The notes under the pieces were generated by a model. The model did not search any database. It was not told the DNA's origin and worked only from the letters and a program-made list of their open reading frames with translations. The translations under genes and the position numbers were made by a program. 64,000 bases of DNA from Rhodanobacter sp. MP7CTX1 (GTDB lineage: Bacteria > Pseudomonadota > Gammaproteobacteria > Xanthomonadales > Rhodanobacteraceae): the NCBI RefSeq assembly GCF_014205795.1, contig NZ_JACHCN010000007.1:159769-223768 (forward strand). The letters run 5' to 3'. This document shows, piece by piece, positions 8,758 to 17,088 of the stretch; within the stretch, counting starts at the first letter, position 1; every line of letters starts with the position of its first letter.

Positions 8758-9312
8758 ATGGATTCGTCGTTAAGGATTGCATTAGGGATTGTGTGCGCCG
8801 CACTGATCTTGCTTTTCGGGTAAATCGCGTACCACGAGTTTGAGCGTCAACGTGATATCGATGAAGCTCAAACGATCATCCAGACGTTTGCTGGCGGCAA
8901 CGCGTCTGCTTCTCAGCAATCGCAAGACCAGCTTACTCAGCAACGTGCTCAGCAAGCGTTCGACCTTCGCCAGCGCCAGCTGGCGGCGTATTCAGACCAG
9001 CAGCGTCATTTGCTTGCCACGAACCAGCGCTGTGTCGGCGGCGTTGTTGTGGAGGTTAACGGCACTTCGTATACGGGCGCACCGCGTTCACGTGTACGCC
9101 CTGCGGTCCGAGTCCCTTGGCGAGGCCGATCGTTAGCGTATCGACGGCACCATTTCATAGAAAAATTGGCGCGCGTTGGTCGGCATAGTCTCGGTTGCTT
9201 GATGACCGCAATACAAACAAGTCAGCGTGACTCAGGCCAACTCAATCCATTGCACACAATAGAGACGCGTTCTCTCCCTCGGTGGCTTTTTGTCGTTGCG
9301 TCTGCCAAATAG
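8758..9312 (+). pseudogene. Small membrane-anchored hypothetical protein interrupted by a stop codon
   Basis: ATG at 8758 opens a single-span membrane segment (LRIALGIVCAALILLFG), but TAA at 8821-8823 ends it after 21 codons. The same frame then continues sensibly with IAYHEFERQRDIDEAQTI, a Gln-rich helical stretch, and ATNQRCVGGVVVEVNGTSY. This matches the layout of short Xanthomonadales hypothetical proteins: one membrane helix, a polar linker, then an RCVGGVVV motif. A single base change (for example TAC or TAT to TAA) would explain the break. After about 9085 the expected ending is not readable in this frame, so a second lesion is likely. Function is unknown. Confidence 0.6.
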
Positions 9313-9847
9313 GTTGAGCCACTCGCTTAAGGAGTCGTGAGACTTGGGCGTAATCTCCGAGGATCATCTGGAAAAGGTAGCGGGGTACGCTTCCATTTTG
9401 CTGGCCGTCCATGAGCGCTCCAAGAATCATAAGATCGCGCTGGCAAAAGTCCTTGAAATTCCGACACAGGCATTCGGATTCAAGCAGATTGGCGACGAAA
9501 CACTGAAGTCAGGATCATCAGACTGGCCCTCGTGGGCAGCCGCCATGGGCACGCGAACGCTTGCGAAGGCGAAGCGAAACCAGACGCTCAAATATTTTGC
9601 GCGGGCCTCGCCACTCAATCATTTCATTGCCGAGGGCGTGATCAATGTCCCGTAATTGATTGTGCGCCCTGTTGCGCGCAACCACCGCAATTGTTCCATC
9701 AGGCGTCCTTTCCCGCTGGCATTGATCTTGCTGTGCGAACTTGAGGAACTTATCGAGTGCTATTATCAAGATGTTCGTTGCTAGACATCCATGCGGCAAT
9801 GCATGGCCTGGATTTCAGGGCCTCGCCAATTCCGAGGGGTAAGAGTC
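9313..9847. other. Unassigned region upstream of the sulfite oxidase gene
   Basis: Several short open frames occur on both strands (for example 9344-9655 on plus and 9518-9799 on minus). None shows a recognisable motif, a good ribosome site or consistent coding character. Decayed sequence is the simplest reading. The 3' end carries GAGGGG just before the ATG at 9848. Confidence 0.35.
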
Positions 9848-11089
9848 ATGAGCAGGGAAGGGAGCGCTATCGAGCCGTCGCGGCGGCACTTTTTGCAGGC
9901 TGCCGGCCTCTTCGGTTCCATCGGGCTGATCGGAGGAGCCCGCGCACTGGGCGCGACGGCGAAGTCGGTTCGATTGCCGTTCGTCAACGGAGAGCGCGAA
10001 TTGACGAATGCCTTTCCGCAGAAAGGCGAAATGATCCTCTTGCGCACGCGCCCGCCTTTATTGGAAACCCCATTCGATGTATTCGATCACGGCGTATTTA
10101 CACCCAATAATCGTTTCTTCGTGCGCTGGCACCTGGCTTATATCCCCACCCAGATCGACGCAGAGGCCTTTCGTCTGACGGTACGGGGCCATATCGGCAA
10201 GCCCCTGTCACTAACTCTTCACCAACTGATGACCGAGTTCGCGCCAGTCGAGCTTGCTGCGGTAAATCAGTGCTCGGGCAATTCCCGCGGCCTGTTCAAT
10301 CCAAGAGTCGCTGGTGGCCAATGGGCCAATGGTGCCATGGGTTGCGCACGCTGGACCGGTGTGCGACTGAAAGATGTGCTGGACAGGGCAGGGGTGAGTG
10401 CGGGGGCGGTCCAAGTTCGCTTCAATGGGCTGGACACAGGCCTAATTAGCGGTACGCCTGATTTTCTGAAGTCCCTCGACATCGATCACGCACGGGACGG
10501 CGAGGTGATGATTGCCTACGGCATGAATGGTGAGCAGTTGCCGCTGTTGAACGGCTTTCCATTGCGGCTCATCGTGCCCGGTTGGTATTCCACCTATTGG
10601 GTGAAAATGCTCAACGACATTGAGGTGCTGGACAGGGTAGACGACAACTATTGGATGGCGAAGGCGTACCTCGTGCCGGACACGCCATACGCCAGCGTCA
10701 AGCCGGGCCAGAGCGATTTCAAGAGCGTGCCAATCAGCCACATGCCGCCGCGCTCGTTCATCACCAATCTACGCGACGGTGATCGAGTGCTCGTCGGGCA
10801 TGCGGTGCATACTCGAGGGATCGCATTTGGCGGGGACGCAGGAGTGTCCAAAGTGTTCTGGTCGAGCGATGGTGGCGCGCATTGGATGGATGCGATGCTG
10901 GAAGAGGATCATGGCAAATACAGTTTCAGGCGCTGGAATGCCCACTACACGCCAAGTTCCCGTGGTGAAAACACCCTGATGGTCAAAGCGATCAATAGCA
11001 ACGGCGTCGAGCAGCCAGCCGTCCCGAACTGGAATTCTGGCGGATTCATGCGCAACGTTGTCGAGTCGATCAAGGTCACTGTTGCCTGA
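9848..11089 (+). CDS. sorA: Sulfite dehydrogenase-like molybdopterin enzyme (SorA/SuoX family)
   Basis: A 413-residue periplasmic molybdenum enzyme that should oxidise sulfite to sulfate and pass electrons to a c-type cytochrome. The start at 9848 is chosen because CCGAGGGG precedes it and because it begins a proper Tat signal (SRRHFLQAAGLFG, residues 11-23). The molybdopterin-binding domain follows, with the cysteine that ligates Mo at Cys142 in AAVNQCSGNSRG. The dimerisation domain occupies the C-terminal third (SVPISHMPPRSFIT, then KVFWSSDGGAHW). The gene for a small cytochrome c starts 11 bases downstream, as in sorAB pairs. Other substrates are possible for this fold. Confidence 0.88.
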   Translation: MSREGSAIEPSRRHFLQAAGLFGSIGLIGGARALGATAKSVRLPFVNGERELTNAFPQKGEMILLRTRPPLLETPFDVFDHGVFTPNNRFFVRWHLAYIPTQIDAEAFRLTVRGHIGKPLSLTLHQLMTEFAPVELAAVNQCSGNSRGLFNPRVAGGQWANGAMGCARWTGVRLKDVLDRAGVSAGAVQVRFNGLDTGLISGTPDFLKSLDIDHARDGEVMIAYGMNGEQLPLLNGFPLRLIVPGWYSTYWVKMLNDIEVLDRVDDNYWMAKAYLVPDTPYASVKPGQSDFKSVPISHMPPRSFITNLRDGDRVLVGHAVHTRGIAFGGDAGVSKVFWSSDGGAHWMDAMLEEDHGKYSFRRWNAHYTPSSRGENTLMVKAINSNGVEQPAVPNWNSGGFMRNVVESIKVTVA

Positions 11090-11099
11090 GTCTGCCCCC

Positions 11100-11450
11100 A
11101 TGAAATGCATCTCTGCACTCACTGTTGCGATCACGTTGGCACCTCTCATTTTTGGCTTTTCAGTGGTGCAGGCGGGACCACCGGCTCCGATCGCCATCCA
11201 TTCGGTTTCCGTAGAACTGCCGGTCAGTCGTACTGAGTTTCCGCCTGGGCCGGGTTCTGATCTTTCCGGCAAGTGCCTGATCTGCCATTCGGCCAGCATG
11301 GTGCTGAAGCAGCCAGCCTTGTCACGGGCTCAGTGGACGGCCGAGATCAACAAGATGCGCCACACCTATGGCGCGCCGATCGATGATGACGAGGTCGACA
11401 AACTGAGCCTGTATCTGGCCAAGATCAATGCTGATCAACAAACCCACTGA
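11100..11450 (+). CDS. sorB: Monohaem cytochrome c, SorB-like electron acceptor
   Basis: A 116-residue periplasmic cytochrome c. A signal peptide covers residues 1-25 (ALTVAITLAPLIFGFSVVQA). The haem site is CLICH (Cys59, Cys62, His63), and a methionine in NKMRHTYGAPI is a good sixth ligand. GSDLSGKCLICHS is typical of the small subunit that accepts electrons from SorA-type enzymes. It follows the molybdoenzyme gene at once on the same strand. The start at 11100 gives the intact signal peptide. Confidence 0.87.
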   Translation: MKCISALTVAITLAPLIFGFSVVQAGPPAPIAIHSVSVELPVSRTEFPPGPGSDLSGKCLICHSASMVLKQPALSRAQWTAEINKMRHTYGAPIDDDEVDKLSLYLAKINADQQTH

Positions 11451-11474
11451 CGCCTCCATGAGGAGTCGCAGGAT

Positions 11475-11916
11475 TCCTCACGAATGTCCGCGTTGGCAGC
11501 GGCTACACGATTTTCCGCCGCCGCAATATTGGGCCTTCGCTCAAGCAATTCCGAGGGAAGGTTAACCGTGATGGCCGGTGGATCGATATCAAGCGGCCCT
11601 CGGGCAGCGAAAGGTTGGATGGCGGAGCGCCGGTAAGGATCGCGATGGCGTGTTCCAGGTTTGCGCGCTTTAACCGCATTTCGGTGGCCTGCGTTCGCGC
11701 GCCATCCAGCTGTGCCTGCGCCGTCGAAACATCGCCTTTTCGGGCGTACCCGACCTGCACGCGGGCCTGAGTCAGATCCAGGAATTTTTGACCGTTCAGG
11801 ACGGTGTCGTCGAGGATCTCCTGCTCAAGGTCGTAGCCGCTGAGCACGAAGTAATCGATGGCCAGTTCGGTGTGGATGCGAAGATTGATCGTGGCGAAAT
11901 CGTCGGCGGAGGCCTC
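11475..11916 (-). pseudogene. Fragment of a NodT-family outer membrane efflux protein, frameshifted
   Basis: Reading the minus strand from about 11916, INLRIHTELAIDYFVL, then LNGQKFLDLTQARVQVGYA, KGDVSTAQAQLDGARTQA and AIAILTGAPPSNLSL follow the middle of NodT/OprM-type outer membrane factors. Near 11600 the frame shifts. The expected continuation, ITVNLPSELLERRPNIAAAE, appears in another frame and runs to about 11475. Both the N-terminal lipoprotein part and the C-terminal end are missing. It once formed the outer-membrane component of a drug or solvent efflux pump. An EmrB-type transporter fragment lies just upstream. Confidence 0.75.
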
Positions 11917-11943
11917 CGCGCGAAGTTGAGATCAAAGCCCGCT

Positions 11944-12140
11944 TCATACTGCTTGAACGGCGAAATTCCCGGTGTCGAAGAAGTGAATCTGCGCCTCTGG
12001 AATGTCGCGCTTGAACGCTTCGGTGCCCGGCGGCAGGAAGAACGGATCGTTCTTGCCCCCAGATCGCCAGGAACGGTGGGCGATGATTACGGAAACAAGC
12101 CCGGAAGGTGGGGTGGAGCGCTTCTGCTACGGCCTTTCGT
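11944..12140 (-). pseudogene. C-terminal fragment of an alpha/beta hydrolase, frameshifted
   Basis: The minus strand shows NHRPPFLAIWG in one frame. After a one-base shift near 12060 it continues as KNDPFFLPPGTEAFKRDIPE, then IHFFDTGNFAVQ and a stop at 11944. This is the end of a haloalkane-dehalogenase/epoxide-hydrolase-like alpha/beta hydrolase, including the acid-loop region and the position of the catalytic His (here GNF where GHF is usual). The rest of the gene is absent. It abuts the NodT fragment with no intergenic space. Confidence 0.65.
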
Positions 12141-12144
12141 TGAC

Positions 12145-12597
12145 TCACCGGATCTGACGCTGCCAGATGCCGAAGCCAATGCCGCATAGGGCAACCAGTC
12201 CCAGAAAAGTGAATCCATCCTGCGCGCTGAGGAAAGCCGCTTGGGAAGAAATTCCCTGGCCGATCTTCGCGAGGGCTATGCCCTTGCTCTCGTCGAGCGA
12301 GTGTCCGAGTGCCATGAGTGATCGGGTCAGGGCATCGATTGTGGTCTGGTAAACCGGATTGAATGGATTGACTGACTCTGCCAGGCGGCTGTAGTGAAGC
12401 GCATTCCTGTGCTGCAGGAGAATGATGGTGGTGGCTGTTGCGAACGAATAGGTCAGCTGCCTGACAATGTTCTTGAAGCGGTAGCCATGGCTATAGCTGT
12501 CAATCGCGAAAACACTGAAGGTGACGTTGGCCACGGGTAGAAGCATCGGCAACAGCAGGCTGCCACGCATCAGCAGTGCAGGTACCAACCATGACAT
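12145..12597 (-). pseudogene. C-terminal fragment of an EmrB-type (DHA2) multidrug transporter
   Basis: A 150-residue open frame that matches only the last third of 14-helix DHA2 exporters, normally about 500 residues. It has a membrane segment (LLLPMLLPVANVTFSVFAI), the ARQL-like motif IVRQLTYSFATATTIILLQ, and the amphipathic loop before the final helix, SSQAAFLSAQDGFTFLGLVA, ending GIWQRQIR. The first ten or so helices are missing, and a different gene fragment sits in their place upstream. It may once have worked with the NodT-type protein next to it. Confidence 0.65.
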
Positions 12598-12609
12598 GCT
12601 GACATCGTC

Positions 12610-12860
12610 GTGACCCTCGACAATCCGCCCGTCAATGCACTGGGCGTCCCACTACCCACGTGTGCCGGCGCATACGGAAATCGCTGCCGTACAAAACACC
12701 TTCGCTTCCGGCGAAGACGATCAGACTCGGCAGCGCCGCAGTACATGAGGAAAGCGCAGTGTCGAAATTGAAGCGTTGCAGATCCGCAAGGATCGATGCG
12801 GGTTCATGCACTTCTGCGTCGTGCTCTACGTAGCGCCCGCAGGTTAGTACATCAAATTTT
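12610..12860 (-). pseudogene. C-terminal fragment of an amidohydrolase (ACMSD-like)
   Basis: On the minus strand, SILADLQRFNFDTALSS, ALPSLIVFAGSEGVLYGSDF and, after a one-base frameshift, PYAPAHVGSG match the end of amidohydrolase-2 (aminocarboxymuconate-semialdehyde decarboxylase-like) proteins. In these, the GSDFP motif carries a metal-site aspartate. Everything N-terminal is missing. It is one of several catabolic gene ends packed into this 1.5 kb. Confidence 0.65.
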
Positions 12861-12893
12861 GTCGGCTCGAGCTCTACATTCGCGATCCGCTCC

Positions 12894-12965
12894 TTACACG
12901 GCTTCGTCCAACAATGGGTAATCGGTATACCCGGTTTCGCCATCGCTGTAGATGGTTTCGGTATT
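12894..12965 (-). pseudogene. C-terminal tail of an Old Yellow Enzyme-type flavin oxidoreductase
   Basis: About 23 codons on the minus strand read [20 protein letters not shown] then PLLDEAV and a stop at 12894. The segment FYGG(x)nGYTDYP near the C-terminus is diagnostic of bacterial ene-reductases (N-ethylmaleimide/xenobiotic reductases). No further homologous sequence continues upstream, where the wspA promoter region begins. Only a remnant is present. Confidence 0.6.
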
Positions 12966-13116
12966 CACGGCGTTGAGCCGCCATGTCGTCTTGCAACAGA
13001 TTCGACAGCGAATCCGACAGCACTATTGCGAATCCACGGCCAGCGGGGTGAACTCGTCCTACACATCTAATATGTTAAGCAGGGTGCTGACGTCGGGGAA
13101 GCCCGGAGCCCCAGCT

Positions 13117-14736
13117 ATGAACATCACGATCCGTCAGCGGATTCTTCTGAGCTTTGCGGTGATCCTCGCAGTGATGCTGGTGATGGGTGGTGTTGCCATC
13201 CAGCGGCTGCTTCGCATCGAGGCGGACGGTGCTGTCCTGCAAGGAGACGCTCTCCCCGGGATGTATGCTGCCGACCAACTGCAATCCGCTTGGGCAGCGA
13301 ATCAGTCGCTGCTGCAAGCGCACATGCTCGCCGCCGATGCGGTCACGATGACCCGAATCGAAGATGAGCTGCGCACCAATGGCGCCGCCTTCGACGCGCA
13401 GCTTGGTCGCTACGAGGCGACCGTCTTCACGGCTGACGAGCGCAAAGACTTCGAGGCATTGAAGCGCGCCAGCGTGCCATATCTCGCCGCGCTGCCCGAG
13501 GCGATTCGGCTGAGCAGGGCACATAGCGATGCAGCTCGGGACTTCCTGCGAGTTCGCATGGACCCGACGTTCGAGCAGGCCAACACGGTGATCGTGCGGA
13601 TCGAAGAGCACAACCACAGTGATGCCTTTGCCGTCACGGGAGATATCGCCAAGGCTGCCGCGGCCGCGAAAACCGGCATCTGGGTGACCTTCCTCGGCGC
13701 GCTCGCGCTGGCGGTCCTGACCGGTTTTTACCTGCTCAAGGCCATCAGCCAGCCGCTGCACCTGCTCACTCGGGCAGTGGAAGTGATGGCGAAGGGCGAC
13801 CTGAGCGGGCGGCTGGCATTGGCGCGCACAGACGAATTTGGTGTGCTTGCGCAGGGCTACGACCGCATGGGCAACGACCTGTCGGCGTTGGTGGGGCAGG
13901 TCCAGACCTCCGGCATTCAGGTCAACTCGTCGATTAACGAGATTGCCGCGACGCTGCGTGAGCAGCAGGCCACCGCCACCGAGATTGCCGCCACTACCAC
14001 CGAGATCGGCGCGACTTCACGCGAAATCTCGGCTACCTCCAAGGAGTTGGTTCGCACGATGAGTACGGTGGCGTCCGGCGCGGAACAGACCGCCGCGCTC
14101 GCCAGCGACGGCCAGTCCGGGCTGGTGCAGATGGGGGAGATCATGGGCAGAGTCATGGAAGCCACCGCGTCGATCAACGCCAAGTTCGCCGTGCTCACCG
14201 AAAAGGCCGGCAACATCAGCCAGGTCGTTACCGCCATCACCAAGGTGGCCGACCAGACCAACCTGCTCTCGCTCAATGCCGCGATCGAAGCGGAGAAGGC
14301 CGGCGAATACGGTCGCGGCTTTTCGGTGGTGGCCACGGAAATCCGTCGTCTGGCCGATCAGACCGCGGTGTCGACGCTCGACATCGAGCAGATGGTGCGC
14401 GAGATCCAGTCGGCGGTGTCAGCCGGCGTCATGGGCATGGACAAGTTTTCCGAAGAGGTCCGTCGTGGCACCAGCGACGTGCGCCGAGTCGGCGAACAAC
14501 TGTCGCAAGTGATCCAGCACGTGCAGGCGATGGTGCCGCGCTTCGAGTCCGTCAACGAAGGCGTGCAGGCGCAAGCCACCGGCGCTGAGCAAATCACTCA
14601 GGCGCTAGCGCAATTGAGCGAAGCCGCGCAGCAGACAGTCGATGCCTTGCGACAGTCGAACCAGGCGGTCGACGAACTGCATCATGTCAGCGCAGGGCTG
14701 CGCGACGGTGTCTCGAAGTTCAAGCTGCAGGCGTAG
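13117..14736 (+). CDS. wspA: WspA surface-sensing methyl-accepting chemotaxis receptor
   Basis: A 539-residue inner-membrane receptor that starts the Wsp pathway; in Pseudomonas it responds to surface contact or envelope stress. Transmembrane helices lie at about residues 10-30 and 187-208, bracketing a four-helix periplasmic domain. A HAMP domain follows (209-262), then the signalling coiled coil with its hairpin tip near 375-415. [20 protein letters not shown] is the WspA-type version of the conserved tip, and [11 protein letters not shown] follows. The start at 13117 places the first helix correctly; an open frame upstream to 12952 adds a non-homologous leader. It is first in a seven-gene run with canonical wsp order. 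Confidence 0.93.
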   Translation: MNITIRQRILLSFAVILAVMLVMGGVAIQRLLRIEADGAVLQGDALPGMYAADQLQSAWAANQSLLQAHMLAADAVTMTRIEDELRTNGAAFDAQLGRYEATVFTADERKDFEALKRASVPYLAALPEAIRLSRAHSDAARDFLRVRMDPTFEQANTVIVRIEEHNHSDAFAVTGDIAKAAAAAKTGIWVTFLGALALAVLTGFYLLKAISQPLHLLTRAVEVMAKGDLSGRLALARTDEFGVLAQGYDRMGNDLSALVGQVQTSGIQVNSSINEIAATLREQQATATEIAATTTEIGATSREISATSKELVRTMSTVASGAEQTAALASDGQSGLVQMGEIMGRVMEATASINAKFAVLTEKAGNISQVVTAITKVADQTNLLSLNAAIEAEKAGEYGRGFSVVATEIRRLADQTAVSTLDIEQMVREIQSAVSAGVMGMDKFSEEVRRGTSDVRRVGEQLSQVIQHVQAMVPRFESVNEGVQAQATGAEQITQALAQLSEAAQQTVDALRQSNQAVDELHHVSAGLRDGVSKFKLQA

Positions 14737-14796
14737 AGGAAGCAATAAGGGTCCGGACACTGCCGGGATGAAGGCGGCACCATAGAGAGCGACGGC

Positions 14797-15255
14797 ATGC
14801 TGTTCCTGCTATTCCAACTGGGCGAGGATCGTTACGCGATCGAGGCGGCGAAGGTCGCCGCTGTGCTGCCGCTCGTGGTTCCCAAGGCCATCCCGGGCGC
14901 GCCCGCGGCGGTGGCCGGTGCCTTCGACTATCACGGCACTCTGGTACCGCTGATCGACTTGAGCCAATTGGCGCTCGGCCGGTCGGCACAGCCGCGGCGA
15001 AGCACACGGATCATCATGGTGGAGTACCTGGTGGACGGCGACACAAAGCCGCTCGGGCTGATCGCGGAGAACGCGTCGGAAACGCTGGTGCGCGACCCCG
15101 CCGAATTCGTACCGAGCGGTGTGCGCAGCGACGGTGCGCCGTACTTGGGTCCGATCGTTTCGGATTCGCGCGGCATCGTGCAGTGGGTGCAGACCGATCA
15201 CCTGCTCCCGGACGGGGTGCGCGATCTCCTGTTCAAGCAGCCGGTCGTCAGCTGA
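14797..15255 (+). CDS. wspB: WspB, CheW-like adaptor
   Basis: A 152-residue CheW-domain protein that couples the receptor to the kinase. It is one CheW SH3-like double barrel: LFLLFQLGEDRYAIEAAKVA at the start, then GAFDYHGTLVPLIDLSQL, the CheW strand pair that normally reads RGxxxPVIDL. The second gene of the run, it follows WspA by 60 bp. Its stop overlaps the next start by one base (TGATG), indicating coupled translation with the methyltransferase. Confidence 0.9.
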   Translation: MLFLLFQLGEDRYAIEAAKVAAVLPLVVPKAIPGAPAAVAGAFDYHGTLVPLIDLSQLALGRSAQPRRSTRIIMVEYLVDGDTKPLGLIAENASETLVRDPAEFVPSGVRSDGAPYLGPIVSDSRGIVQWVQTDHLLPDGVRDLLFKQPVVS

Positions 15256-16496
15256 TGCCTTGGACCGACTTCAAGGTGTGGCTCAAGGAAACGATGGGGC
15301 TGGATTCGGCGACTATCGGGCCAGCAGCTGTCGAGCGTGCAGTCAAAATCCGTATGGCCGTCTGCGCGCTGCATGACATCGCAGGCTATTGGAACTTTGT
15401 ACAGGCCTCTGCAGTCGAGCAACAGGAGCTCATTGAGGCGGTGATCGTGCCGGAGACCTGGTTCTTCCGCGATCGCGATGCGTTCGCGGCGCTGGCCCGG
15501 GTGTTCAATGGCGATTGGCTCGCCGCGCAGCCCAAGAACATCCAGCTCCGGTTGCTGAGCCTACCCTGCTGCTCGGGGGAGGAGCCCTACTCGATGGCAA
15601 TGGCCTTGCTGGATGCGGGGTTTCCCGCGGCGCGCCTGCGCGTGGATGCCATCGATATCAGCGAACAGGCGCTCGCCAAGGCGCGACGTGGACTGTACGG
15701 CAGCAACTCATTCCGCGGCCACGACCTGCAGTTCCGCGAGCGTCATTTTGAATCCATCGCTGGCAAGTGGCAGCTGTCGGAGGTGGTGCGCAAGCATGTG
15801 CGCTTCGAATGGGGCAACGTCCTCGCTCTCGATGCGCTGAAAGGCGAAGCGGTTTACGACGCCATTTTTTGCCGGAACCTGCTGATCTATTTCGACGAAG
15901 ACACCCAGGTCCGCGCCGTCGGCGTGTTGTCAGGTTTGCTGCGCGCCGAAGGAGTGCTCTTTGTCGGCCCAGCCGAAACGGGCCTGATGTTGAACCTGGG
16001 CTTTGCTTCGGCGCAGATGCCCATGGCGTTCGCGTTTCGCAAGCCCGAGACCAAGCGACCGAGTCAGCCGGCACCGCGCGCCGCACCGCCTGCGCGATCA
16101 GTGGTCGCACGCTTGGAGACGGCTGCCGCCGCCGTGCCCAGCCGTGCTGTTCACCACACGACGATTTCCGTCCCGCCGCCCGTGGTCGAATCCGATCTTG
16201 AGGCTGTGCAAAGACTCGCTGACGCCGGCCACTTTGCCGACGCGGCCACAGCCGGCGAGGCGCATCTCAATGCACACGGCCCGTCGGCGCAGGCGCTTTA
16301 CTTACTGGGTTTGATCCACGGCGCAACAGGGCATCGTGCACGTGCAGAGGACCATTTCCGCAAGGCGCTGTATTTGCAACCCGACCACTTGGAGTCCTTG
16401 GTGCACCTGGCATCGCTGCTGGAGACCAAGGGCGATGTAGCCGGCAGCCAGCGAATGCGTCTGCGCGCGCGGCGCTGTGGCGAAGCGGCGAGCTGA
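15255..16496 (+). CDS. wspC: WspC, CheR-type methyltransferase with C-terminal TPR
   Basis: A 413-residue S-adenosylmethionine-dependent methyltransferase that should methylate receptor glutamates. The CheR domain covers about residues 1-270: PETWFFRDRDAF, the SAM-site region PCCSGEEPYSMAMALLDAG, and IFCRNLLIYFDEDTQ. A Pro/Ala-rich linker leads to tetratricopeptide repeats (about 330-405, ALYLLGLIHGATGHRARAED), as in WspC. The ATG at 15255 overlaps the wspB stop. This start is preferred because the upstream part of the open frame lies inside wspB. Confidence 0.91.
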   Translation: MPWTDFKVWLKETMGLDSATIGPAAVERAVKIRMAVCALHDIAGYWNFVQASAVEQQELIEAVIVPETWFFRDRDAFAALARVFNGDWLAAQPKNIQLRLLSLPCCSGEEPYSMAMALLDAGFPAARLRVDAIDISEQALAKARRGLYGSNSFRGHDLQFRERHFESIAGKWQLSEVVRKHVRFEWGNVLALDALKGEAVYDAIFCRNLLIYFDEDTQVRAVGVLSGLLRAEGVLFVGPAETGLMLNLGFASAQMPMAFAFRKPETKRPSQPAPRAAPPARSVVARLETAAAAVPSRAVHHTTISVPPPVVESDLEAVQRLADAGHFADAATAGEAHLNAHGPSAQALYLLGLIHGATGHRARAEDHFRKALYLQPDHLESLVHLASLLETKGDVAGSQRMRLRARRCGEAAS

Positions 16497-16497
16497 C

Positions 16498-17088
16498 ATG
16501 ACCGACCCGCGACCTACAGGCAGCGTTGCATCCCTCGTCGCCGAGTTGCTCGATCGCGCTCTCGACGATGCCGAGTTGCGTGAAGCGACGAAGCATGTCG
16601 CGCGAACAGCGGCCAGCCGTGAGTTGCTCACCCGTTCGACCTTCATCTTTCGACTGGGCCCGGAGTGGCTCGGATTGCCCTCTTCGGTGATCGGCGAGGT
16701 CGTGGAAACAAGGGCGATTCACACGTTGCCGCATCGACGCGAAGGCGCGATGCGGGGCCTTGTGAACGTGCGAGGACAACTAACGATTTGCCTCGCCCTG
16801 GAGCCGCTGTTCCAGCCCGGCACGCCCGCCACCCCGGGGGGCGCTCGCCAAAACCCGGTAAGCCGGCGGCTGGTGGTCGTGGCGATGCAAGGTCAGCGCC
16901 TGGCCTTCGAGGCCGACGAGGTGCACGGCAGCCACCGTTTCGACCCGGATATCCTGCGCAGCGTGCCCGCTACGATCGCCAAATCGGTGGCCAGTTTCAC
17001 CACGGAACTGCTGCCTTGGGATGATCACACGGTAGGGTTGCTCGATGCCGAGCTGCTGTTCCACGCACTGGGGCGTCGGCTGGGATGA
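16498..17088 (+). CDS. wspD: WspD, second CheW-like adaptor
   Basis: A 196-residue CheW-domain protein. A roughly 40-residue N-terminal extension (TDPRPTGSVASLVAELLDRA and onward) precedes the CheW fold, which starts at FIFRLGPEWLGLPSSVIGEV and includes GLVNVRGQLTICLALE. WspD proteins differ from WspB by such an extension. It starts one base after the wspC stop, and its stop overlaps wspE (ATGA). The two CheW proteins presumably give alternative receptor-kinase couplings. Confidence 0.88.
   Translation: MTDPRPTGSVASLVAELLDRALDDAELREATKHVARTAASRELLTRSTFIFRLGPEWLGLPSSVIGEVVETRAIHTLPHRREGAMRGLVNVRGQLTICLALEPLFQPGTPATPGGARQNPVSRRLVVVAMQGQRLAFEADEVHGSHRFDPDILRSVPATIAKSVASFTTELLPWDDHTVGLLDAELLFHALGRRLG

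Noticed and set aside
12952..13116. Longer wspA start giving 55 extra residues
   Set aside because: The extension has no homology to the receptor family, precedes the natural first membrane helix, and overlaps the Old Yellow Enzyme remnant.
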